The position numbers were made by a program, and so were the translations under genes. DNA of 64,000 nucleotides from Prorocentrum cordatum. Its lineage: Eukaryota; Sar; Dinophyceae; Prorocentrales; Prorocentraceae. Shown piece by piece: positions 55,561-64,000 of the stretch; position 1 is the first letter of the stretch; every line of letters starts with the position of its first letter. The stretch covers positions 38,424-102,423 of the forward strand of contig CAUYUJ010019080.1 of NCBI GenBank assembly GCA_963575745.1. The letters are read 5' to 3'. Under the pieces are notes generated by a model. It saw only the letters and a program-made list of their open reading frames with translations, was not told the origin of the DNA and did not search any database.

Positions 55561-56119
55561 TGAGATCGTCGGGCTCGGGACGGAATGGGGATGGGGATAG
55601 GGGTCGGTTACACGATATTGAGATCACGAATTATTCTGGCCTTTGACTGAGAGTACACACACACACACACATTTCACTCCGAAGCACCGAACTGGAGCTA
55701 CTGCTGCTACTGCAGCCACACACCGCTCAAAGTTCGCCAGAGGGAGAGGTAGGGGGGAGGTGGAGCAAGAGGAGGGAAAGGACAGACAGAGAGCATTGCC
55801 CAACCCAGCTCCTGCCGCTGCTGGCGAGGCCTTTGCCAACAGCAGAAGAGGGGAAGGGAGGGAGAGCTCCCAGCGGCCTCCGCGGGCAAAGCCGCACTCG
55901 TCTCGCGTCCGCCGGCTGACGCGGGTCGTCCGGCGGCCCCTCCCCCGACGGCGGAAGCGGCAGCGGGGCAGTGGGGCGGGGCAGCAGCGGAGACGTGGAG
56001 ACACGCCGGGACACGAAGAGAGCTCGAGGTGAGGAGGAAGGTTTAACCTCCAGGGCTGGATGCCCTCAGTTGAAGGGAGCCAAGTCGAGGGAAGAACATG
56101 CAATTAGACTCCCTTCATC
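55561..56119. other. Unassigned DNA
   Basis: A short (CA)9 run at about 55653. No gene recognised. Confidence 0.4.
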
Positions 56120-56620
56120 AGAGCTGAAGGCCTGAGGGGAGGAGGAAGAGGAGGAGGAAGGGGAGGAGGAAGGGGAGGAGGAGGAGGAGGAGGAAGAAGA
56201 AGACGAAGAAGAAGAAGAAACAGAAGAAGAAGAAGGAAAAGAAGAAGAAGACGAAGAAGAAGAAGAGGAATAATAAAGGAAAGGAACAAAAAAACAGAGG
56301 AGGATGAACAAACAGAAGAGGAGGAGTGAACGCCCCTGGGGAGAGTCCTGGATCCAGGCCGCACTGCTACGACCTCGTGAGAAGCTCTCGCGCTCTGGCA
56401 GAGCACTTGGCGATAGCTCTGCACCTGGCCTCCATAAGGGGGGAAACGAGGGATTCGGAGCACCTGTCCTGGGATCGACGGGAGTTGAATGTAGATAACA
56501 ACAGATCAGCAGCAATAAGGAAGCAGAAGAGGAGGAAGAGGAGGAGGAGGAGAAAGCGGAGGAGGAGGAGGAGGAGGAGGAGGAGGAAGATGAGAGGGAA
56601 AAGGAGGAGCAGCAGCAGCA
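56120..56620 (+). repeat. Purine-rich GGA/GAA tracts
   Basis: GGA and GAA triplets at 56125-56320 and 56515-56600 with unique DNA between. Similar purine-rich stretches reach 56830. Confidence 0.85.
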
Positions 56621-57307
56621 GCATGAAGAACCTCCCGCCGTCCCCTAGGATGTCCAGCAGAGGGGTCGAAGACCTCCAGGAACCCCCGCAAGGCTACTGA
56701 GGATCCCCCCGCTCCGCAGGAGTCGGGGGGATGGGAAGGGGAAGGAGAATAAAGGAGGAGGAACAGGAGGAGTCGAGAGGGAGAAGCAGGGAAGAAGGAG
56801 GGAGGGAGGAGCGAGGGAGGGAGGAGGCCGAAACCGACCCGCTAGTCCTACGTGTGGCCACGACGGCTGTGGTAACAGGGCAGGCACCAAGTAATGAACA
56901 TCACACATGCGATCCTCTTTCACGAGCCCTCTCCCTTGTCCGCCCCCCTTCCCTATCATGTCGCCTCTCGTTCCCTGGAGAGCCGTGGGCCACACGTACT
57001 TCCAGAGGGCAGAGACGATGGAGTACTCTTTCTGGGATCACCCGTGAGCTCTCCCGGGTGCCTCGCCCCTGGCGCGCCTGCGAGCAGGAGCGGTGCCTGG
57101 CTGCAGCAGCACAGCCGAAGGCTCATACAACAAGGAGCCTCGGAACGAGCGGCCATTCGCAGAGCCTGTGAGGTTGGAGGCATGGCCAGCTCGAAGCCTG
57201 CAGAGGGGCAGCTCTCGTAAGAGAGTACCCCTCGGAGACGGCGAAGGAACACACGCTCGACACGAGCACTCGGACAACGAAGATCTCCGTAACCAGCTCA
57301 GGGGTGA

Positions 57308-57514
57308 GGGGCAACGATAGGGGGGGACTGTCATAGGGGGGATGCATCGACCTGGAATCGGCGAGACATCGCCGATAGATCGGCGATAGGCCCCCGATAG
57401 TGCATCCGCACGCTCCTAGGCAGGTTGGGGCCATCGGTCCCTATCGGCGATCGATGGGCGATTGGGGGTCGATGCATCCCCCCCTGTGCCTATTCCCCCC
57501 CTATCGTTGCCCCC
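57308..57514 (+). mobile_element. Fold-back element with about 80 bp inverted arms
   Basis: The left arm starts GGGGCAACGATAGGGGGGGA, then GGGGGATGCATCGACC, AATCG, ATCGCCGATAG. The right arm is the inverse, ending CTATCGTTGCCCC. Nearly the whole 207 bp can fold back. Single-arm relatives lie at 18075-18185 (right arm) and 45296-45390 (left arm). Confidence 0.75.
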
Positions 57515-58340
57515 GAAGGGGCCATGTGCCACGGCCAGTGCTCTCGACGGGTGCGGCTCGTACAGCGGCAGAACTGCCCCCCGAGCAGCTGCGAGCACCG
57601 GCGGGGCACGCCCAGGCAGCGAGTCCATCGATCTCTCGTGGAGGGGGGAAAAAACGGTGACCATGGCCAGGAGTGAGCGCGGAAACGTCGTTGTCGATCT
57701 TGGTCACCGTCCATCTTGGTAACGGTCAATGCGGGGATGCTCCTCGCGAATCGGCGACGGCCAGCATGGACCATGACCAAGACGGGCGTCGGCCAGGTCC
57801 CGCTATATAGCTTGGTCATGGTCATCATGTGCTCCCCTTGGCAAGCGGTCCACGAGCCCTCGAACATGTCCGCAGCACCATGTAACCGCTGGCTCGCCTG
57901 CCGGGCCACCAGGCTAAGAAGCCTCCATGATGGCCACAAGACGACTGAGGAGAGCGTCAAGATAGCCCAAGAGGCCTCTAAGATAGTCTCAACACGGCCC
58001 AAAAAGGGCTCCAAACTAGCCCCAAAGCCTCCACCATTGGCGATTGCTCCCCTCGCGCGCCACCGTTTCCCTCGTCCGTCCTGGGTGACATATTCCATGG
58101 GCGGCATCCGCCGCAAGGCTTTTGCGACGTCCGTAGCGCACAGATTCGGCTGGCTCGCCTGTGGGGCCACCAGGCTACGCGGGTCATGTTCCCTGCCAAG
58201 GAGCCCGCATGTGTGGATGCTTACATTCAGGTCAAGGTTTTATGCTTCCCGAAACGTTTGCCGCCATGAGGCGTGGGATCTCCCCAGCATGGTAGAAATC
58301 GTCCGAAATCTTAGCAAGCGCCCATGTGTATGGTGTACTC
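57515..58340. other. Unassigned DNA with short inverted repeats
   Basis: GACCATGACCAAG (57771) and CTTGGTCATGGTC (57820) form a 13 bp inverted repeat. GGCTCGCCTG(C/T)(C/G)GGGCCACCAGGCTA occurs at 57891 and 58153. No gene recognised. Confidence 0.45.
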
Positions 58341-60100
58341 ACTACAGCAAGTAACGATCCATATGTTCTGAGATGTGCTGCTGGCAGTACTGCCTGACCC
58401 AGGAGCTTGGGTGCGGCCTCCACTCGCCGCGTGTTATCAAGCCCACGGTTGCCCAGGAAGGCCTTCCAAGGTTTTGTTTGCTGCAAGTCTCCCAAGGTCT
58501 TGACGATTTCTTGTTCTGTGTTTTTCTTGCTGCAGTCTTCCCCCAGTGTTCACAAAGGCCTCCCAGGGGCGCACCATGGCCTCCCAAGACGTTCAAAAAC
58601 CCCCCAAGGCCTTCCAGGGGACTCCATCTGAGGACAAACAAGAAGCTGCAAACTACAACCCTGAGAGTTTTTGGCCTGTCGCCTGTTTTGCGACCGCGAG
58701 GTCCCAATTAGAGGCCTCGAGACCGACCCTACAGATTGTCAAGACTGCACAAAAGGTATTCCCCCGAGACCCTTCGATGCTCAAAGTGTCGTCCAAGACG
58801 CCCCGTGGCACAGCGAGGCCCCCGGATGCCTAGACGACGCAACAACTCCACGAGATGGCCCCAGCACAGCCCCGAGATAGTTCCAGGAGGGCACACATGC
58901 TGCCCCAAAAAGCGCCTGGCTCAGGCAAGCCTTTCCAACGAAACATGCCCTGAGGGCAGCGGCAAAGGGCGAAGCCATGCAGCTGATGTACCAACAGATT
59001 CCCTGCCGGGTTCTCTCCTGGTGCGTTGCGCTTAGCACGGCATCCAGAGCTGGATCAACCGAACTAACCGACGATGGAAGGCTAGCATCTGCCGCGATAC
59101 TGCCATTGTAGCGGCATCGGACTCTGGAAACTGCCGGGCGGGCCGCAGGCAGCCACCCTCTGAACACCTCAATCCGGGTCTGCGGCAGGCGGGTGGTGGG
59201 CCGATCACGGCGAGGCCGTGGCCGCATCGCGCGGGGCAGGGCCAGGCTGTGGCGAGACCATCCCTGTCAGGAAGAGCTCCCCGGCCCGAACCACGTGCCC
59301 AAGCCCATCATGTCCGCTGCCCCGTAGATCTGCCCACGGGGAACGCCCTGATGGACTCAAGCGGCACCCCGGCCGAGCCGAGGATTCGCAGCAGCAGGGG
59401 CCAGCGCGGCCCAGCGGCTACCCAGCGCGGCTGCGGGCGGCCTCCGCGCCACCCAGCCCCGAGGGGCGCAGCAGCAGAGCCGCCAGCGGCGGGAGAGTCG
59501 CGGAGCTGGAGGGCGAGCCGCGGGCGGCCAGGACCACCAGCTCCTTCCACGGATGGGCCGACCAGTGAAGCAACATCTCCAGAACCGACCCTCCCCTTGT
59601 GCCCTGCCCGTCCTCCCGCTCTCACTGCGCTCCTCAGCGCCCCATCTACCCCCGGCGCGAACGCAGCACACCAGGCAGCGCATCAGTGTCAAAATTGGAA
59701 CCCCACCGGATACGGCTCATCGCGCGGAGTCGAACGTTTCGGACAGAAAGAGCTCCTTAGCTCCTGACCAACCGATCCCCCTGTCGTGGGTCGCATCGTG
59801 ATCCCTCCGAACACTAATTCATTCGAAATGCAAAATATGCATGGAAGACGATGGGGTGAGCGAGAAAACGCAGGCAGGCAGGTATGCTGCCACGTGGTGG
59901 AGATGCTTCCACAACTATGTGTATATAGCCACAGTGCCGCCAGTAACCGAGTGAGGTGTCCTCAGGGCCCTCGGGCTCTCAGTCTTCAGTCTTGCAAAAC
60001 CCTGGGCCAGGAGGCCCGAGGGATGAATTTCTTGGCGCGAATTTTGGGGTGCGTCGCATGATTTCTCCCGAGGCCAGAGAGCATCAAGACGATCAAAGGA
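58341..60100. other. Unassigned DNA
   Basis: 58440-58900 has a faint CCCAAG/CCTTCCAAG periodicity related to the CCCAAGAGGC arrays. 59000-60100 shows no repeat or gene that I recognise. Confidence 0.4.
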
Positions 60101-60632
60101 GGTCCCGAGAAGGCCACGAGATGGCCCAAGAGGGCCCCAAGACGGCCCAAGGTGTCCCCAGTATGGCCTAAGAGGCCCCCAAGGCGCCCCCAGACGCCCC
60201 AAAACGGCCCCAAGAGGACCCCCAAGAGGACCTCGAGAGACCAAAAGCATTGATTTACCATCGTGGTTGAAGGATATCGGTTTACTTGCGCTTTCTAAAT
60301 TCATCGCCCCCAGACGACCCAAGACAGCCGCAAAGATCTCCCGATGACGTTCCAAGAACCGCCCCCAGAGAGCCCAAGGACGACCCAAGAGGCTCCCCAA
60401 AGTGCCCCCCGAGAAGGAAAACCAAGGGACATGGGAGCCTCATCCCCACAGCTTGCCCCCAACATGCCCCCAAGAGCTCTCAAGGAGCACCAAAAAAAAG
60501 CCCCAAAGAGCCCCCTCAAGTCCGCCCCGAACAGGCTCCCGAGAGACGCCCAAAGGGAGCCCAACGGGTATCCAAGAGCCCCTGGCCAACAGGCCAGAAC
60601 GCTGGCGGGATGGACCGAATGCCACGATGGAC
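60101..60632 (+). repeat. CCCAAGAGGC array with conserved end block
   Basis: Two array blocks (60105-60240 and 60300-60590) end in CTGGCGGGATGGACCGAATG, a relative of the block after the arrays at 22860 and 63425. Confidence 0.82.
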
Positions 60633-60640
60633 GTGCATAT

Positions 60641-60841
60641 TCGATGCTCATTCTGGGGACCATCCTGGAGCCACTCGCTCCACTCGTGCGTCGAACCTGA
60701 GTCGAACCTGAGTCGAACATGAGTCGAACATGAGTCGAACCTGAGTCGAATCTGAGTCGAACCTGAGTCGAACCTGAGTCGAACCTGAGTCGAACAGATC
60801 CATTGGGTGGCCCCCAGGAAGGTCCCCAAAACGAGCATCGA
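60641..60841 (+). mobile_element. MITE family 3, copy 2: 33 bp TIR, 8 bp TSD
   Basis: 201 bp. TCGATGCTCATTCTGGGGAC at the left, GGTCCCCAAAACGAGCATCGA at the right. The interior is a cleaner tandem of an 11 base unit (GAGTCGAACCT), about nine copies. GTGCATAT (60633-60640) and ATGCATGT (60842-60849) flank it, 6 of 8 identical at the same offset as copy 1. Confidence 0.88.
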
Positions 60842-60849
60842 ATGCATGT

Positions 60850-60945
60850 GTATCTATATATATATATATAGACACACACAAGACTGGATTAGCGCTTCGC
60901 GCCATGCACATTGGCCCTTCAGGATCGGCGCGAAGGCGGCAGGCG
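60850..60945 (+). repeat. (TA)n tract and dispersed block shared with 7.9 kb
   Basis: TA run, GACACACACAAGACTGGATT, then AGCGCTTCGCGCCATGCACA and TTGGCCCTTCAGGATCGG, as at 7921-7975. Confidence 0.75.
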
Positions 60946-60959
60946 GGGCACGGGAGGGC

Positions 60960-61378
60960 GAGAGAGAGAGAGAAAGAAAGAGAACGCGCGAGAGAGAGAG
61001 AGTGGAAAAAACAAATAATATAAGGAAAGAAAAAGAAAAGAAAAGAAAAGGAAAGAAAAGAAAAGAAAATAAAAGAAAATAAAAGAAAAGAAAAGAAAAG
61101 AAAAGAAAAGAAAAGAAAAGATAAGATAAGAAAAGAAAAGAAAAGAAAAGAAAAGAAAAGAAAAGAAAAGAAAAGAAAAGAAAAGAAAAGAACAGAACAG
61201 AAAAGAAAAGAAAAGAAAAGAAAAAAAAGAAAAGAAAAGAAAAGAAAAGAAAAGAAAAGAAATGAAATGAAAAACAAAGACAAGACAAGACAAGACAAGA
61301 CAAGACAAGACAAGACAAGAAAAGAAAAGACAAGACAAGACAAGAAAAGAAAAGAAAAGAAAAGAAACGACGAAGAAA
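60960..61378 (+). repeat. (AAAAG)n pentanucleotide tract
   Basis: About 400 bases of AAAAG with ACAAG variants near the end (61277-61345), preceded by GAGAGA. Confidence 0.97.
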
Positions 61379-61960
61379 AGATCCCTGTTGCCGTTAGCCC
61401 CATGTCACGAATATGTTATAGATCACCTGTCCGTCATGGTTCCTCTTCGTGCTTACTCGTCGTTTGCGAACGCGTCCCTGTTACAATTGTCGGATGCTCT
61501 TGCGTGGCATCCTCCTTAGAGGGCTTTCCGGGAATCTCGCGAGAGCGTTTTGGGGCTTCTGGTGGTCTTTGAGTGCCTCTTGGTTTCTACTGGAAGCTCA
61601 TTTTGATCCTTCAGCGCCGTTTCCCTGGGCGCAGTCCTGAACCCGCCTTCCAATGCATGATATGCAAGGTGCGAACCGTCGAATTGCCCGAAGGCAATCA
61701 CATAGGCACGGCAGGCTACAAGTGAAGAACGGAAATATCATCTTCGAATTGAAGATTCAAACAACACTACTTGTAGGAGAACGGAGTCAAACACCATGCA
61801 TACGTGAGTTTCTGCATGGTAATGATGCAAAGCCAATCCGTGTGATAGGCAATCCAGAAGCAGCCCCATGAAAGAATCGAACCTATCGCACGTGTAGGGA
61901 TCCAACTCATAGGCCCGAATCCGCCGACCCCTTGGGGTCCCAGCCTCTGGAGCAGTCGTG
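61379..61960. other. Unassigned DNA
   Basis: Not repetitive and moderate GC. No gene or RNA recognised. GAATCGAACC at 61875 recalls a tRNA T-loop on the minus strand, but no cloverleaf forms. Confidence 0.4.
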
Positions 61961-62580
61961 AGCACAGAAGGGGGAGCACGGACGGAGCGGGAGGCGAGTC
62001 CCTGTTGTTGGGCGTTTCTGGGCTTTCGTAGAGGCCCTTCTGGACCGTTCAGGGCCCTTTGGGACCGCTTCGGGGCCCTCTGTGGGCTGTCTCGGAGGGC
62101 TCTGGCCGTCGTGGGGCTCTGCTGGGAGCTTCTTGGAGCTGTTTTGAGGTTTCTCTTGGGAGCCTCTGGTGGCCGTCTTGGGCCGTCTCGGGACTCTCTT
62201 GGGCCATATTGGGGCTATCTTGGGCCCGTCCTGGGGCTCTCTGGGGCTGTGTTGGGGCCCTCTTGGGGCTTTGTGGGGGCCTCTGGATCCGTCTTGGGGC
62301 GATTTGGGAAGCCTCTTGAACCGTGTCCGGAGCCTTGGAAACCCCATACCCAAGGAATGGAACGATGTTAGCTTGGTTGGCGTTCTCTTGGGGCTCTTCG
62401 GGGCGTCTTGGGGGGGGGGCCTCTTGGACAGTCTAGGAGCTACTTGGGGGCCTTGTTGGGCGTTTTGGGAGCCTCTTCAACTGTCATGGAGCCACCTGAG
62501 ACCGTCTTGGAGAGCTTTTGGGCCGTCCTGGAACCGAATTGGGCCTCTTTGGTGCCGTGTTGGGCACCCAGGGTGGTCGA
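61961..62580 (-). repeat. CCCAAGAGGC array, inverted
   Basis: GGCTCTTGGGGCC-type words, the inverse of the other arrays, broken near 62340 by short unique sequence. Confidence 0.82.
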
Positions 62581-62644
62581 AATTCGTCCGGTCTTGCAAA
62601 AACCAATAAATAGGAATGTGCATGCGCGTGTGTGTTTGTGTGCG

Positions 62645-62720
62645 TACGTATATGCACATATATAAATCTATATCATATATATATATAAACTATATCTATA
62701 TCTATATATATATATAGGGG
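62645..62720 (+). repeat. (TA)n tract
   Basis: TATATA and TATCTA runs. The AGACTGG-type block is absent here. Confidence 0.9.
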
Positions 62721-62924
62721 CCATCAGGCTGAGTTGCGGAGGTGTCCTGCTCCCATCACTTGTTCAAGATTCCAATTGCCAGTGTCACAATGTTGCTGTC
62801 TGCTTCCTGCTGAAAATTGTTGCTGTCCGCGCGAGGGGGGGGAGCCAGAAACCACCCTGATAACCACGCCCGAATCGTATGCTCTGATTTTCTAAAGGGG
62901 CGTGATATACATGAAAATACTTGA

Positions 62925-63232
62925 GATTCGCGCTCCCGACGCAATAATCCTTCGTAAACTACGCTGTATTCGCGCCCCCGAGGCCAAAATCCCTCGTAAA
63001 TTACATTGTATTCGCGTCCGCGGAGCCACGATTCCGTGTAAAATACACCATACTCACGCTCCTGAGGCCACGATCCCCTGTAAATTATATCACATTCTCA
63101 CCTCTGGGGCCACGATCCCCCGTAAATTACGCCGCAGTCGCGCTCGCGAGGCTACGATCCCGTATAATGACGCCACATTCACGCCCCCGAGGCCACGATC
63201 CCGTGCAAATAAAGCTACATTCGCGCCCCCGA
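62925..63232 (+). repeat. 42 bp tandem satellite, 7 units
   Basis: Units hold CGCGCCCCCGAGGCCACGAT, CCCGTAAATTAC and a variable CATATTC. Spacing is 41-43 bp. The 14-residue periodicity of the plus frame is a by-product. Confidence 0.88.
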
Positions 63233-63234
63233 GG

Positions 63235-64000
63235 CCCTGGCCCCAAGAGGCCGTCAAGAGGCCCCAAGAGGCCCAAAGAGGCGCCCAAGACGCGCCCAAG
63301 AGGCCTCAGAGAAGCCCAGAAGATACCCCACGAGGCTTCAAGAGGCCTCCAAGAGGCCCCCGAGAGGCTCCCCACGACACCCCAACACATATACAAGAGG
63401 CCTCAAACCCACAACCCGGGCATGGTGGCGGGATGGGCCGAAGGCCACTAGGATCCGCCACCCCCTGTCGATTCATCGCAAGGGTACCTGGTGTGCTGAA
63501 CCCTTTCGATTTTGGTTGTGGCTCGTTTCCAAAAGAACTCCCCCTGGGGCTCCGGCGCGTCCCGCGGGGGTCCCGGGACGATCTTCAAGGAGCTCGATTC
63601 CCAAAAAAATCCTCCAAGACGGTCCAAGATGGCCTCGAAGATGGCCACGTCGGCCCAAGATGGCCTCCAAGATGACCCAAGATGGCCTCCAAGACGGCCC
63701 AGGAGAGGAGATGCCTCCAAATCCGCCCAAGAAACCTCCAAGACAGCCCAAGACGGGCCAAGACGGTGCCCAAGAGGCCTCCAAGACGGCCCAAGAGGCC
63801 TCCGAGAGGTCCTCCAGGAGGGCCCGAAGAGGCTAAAATCATTTTGCTCCATAGGTTTTTAACAGGTTTTTCGTATTTGCTCCTTTTCGGCTTTCCGACA
63901 ACCCAAGACGCCCCCACAGCGCCCAAGAGGCCTCCAACATGGCCTCAGGACTGCCCAAGAGGTCCCCAAGACGGCCCCAAGAGGGCACAAAGACGACCCG
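63235..64000 (+). repeat. CCCAAGAGGC / CCAAGATGGCC arrays
   Basis: An array at 63238-63400 ends in GGTGGCGGGATGGGCCGAAG (63425). A second array (63590-63830) uses CCAAGATGGCCTCC and CCAAGACGGCCC. A third runs off the window end. Confidence 0.88.

Noticed and set aside
61868-61932. tRNA-like GGTTCGATTC on the minus strand
   Set aside because: The bases around the T-loop do not pair and no acceptor stem or D-arm is found.

Overview
The window reads as nuclear DNA of a dinoflagellate. Two copies of the dinoflagellate trans-spliced leader (DinoSL), on the minus strand near 13.4 kb and 44.0 kb, sit just upstream of the only two substantial coding units. The rest is GC-rich and dominated by tri- to hexanucleotide microsatellites, tandem satellites and short mobile elements. 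Most long reading frames here (poly-Ser, poly-Leu, poly-Asp, IYIYIY, GASWGPLGG, PKRPPRG types) are translations of simple repeats and are not annotated as genes. I do not name a genus.

Layout. 0-8 kb: trinucleotide tracts, a 79-82 bp GC-rich array, a 77 bp satellite of about 15 units, an ATGGT tract, G7TC-punctuated repeats around (GAC)n and (GTC)n, and the first copies of two MITE families. 8.2-15.7 kb: an array of 450 bp units split by two insertions. The first is a complete processed retrocopy of a spliced-leader mRNA (9408-13415, minus) encoding a 771-residue multi-pass membrane protein. It has DinoSL at its 5' end, an A tail at its 3' end and a perfect 19 bp target-site duplication. The second is a 2 kb repeat composite. 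15.8-23 kb: a 1 kb ATATAC tract, GGA/CTC tracts, a degraded LINE reverse transcriptase and a composite module bounded by CTC tracts. 23.9-27 kb: a tandem duplication carrying large (GAC)n tracts. 28-34 kb: CCCAAGAGGC arrays, the second 79 bp array and MITEs. 34-38 kb: two inverted copies of the GGA-bounded module around a second LINE remnant. 38.5-44.0 kb: a near full-length non-LTR retrotransposon (minus) with ORF1, apurinic-type endonuclease, RNase H and reverse transcriptase, disrupted by a stop codon, a frameshift and a (TA)n tract inside RT motif A. 44-53 kb: GC-rich DNA with MITEs and a probable pyruvate:ferredoxin oxidoreductase pseudogene fragment. 53.5-64 kb: a (GAC)81 tract, further MITEs with long terminal inverted repeats, an AAAAG tract, a 42 bp satellite and more CCCAAGAGGC arrays.

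How it fits together. The window records several rounds of retroposition and DNA-transposon spread. LINEs supply reverse transcriptase and endonuclease. Both the cellular gene and the LINE carry DinoSL sequence, so both came from trans-spliced mRNA copied back into the genome. At least three short non-autonomous families show terminal inverted repeats, two of them with readable target-site duplications (5 bp and 8 bp). No bacterial-type operon, CRISPR array, rRNA or convincing tRNA was seen.
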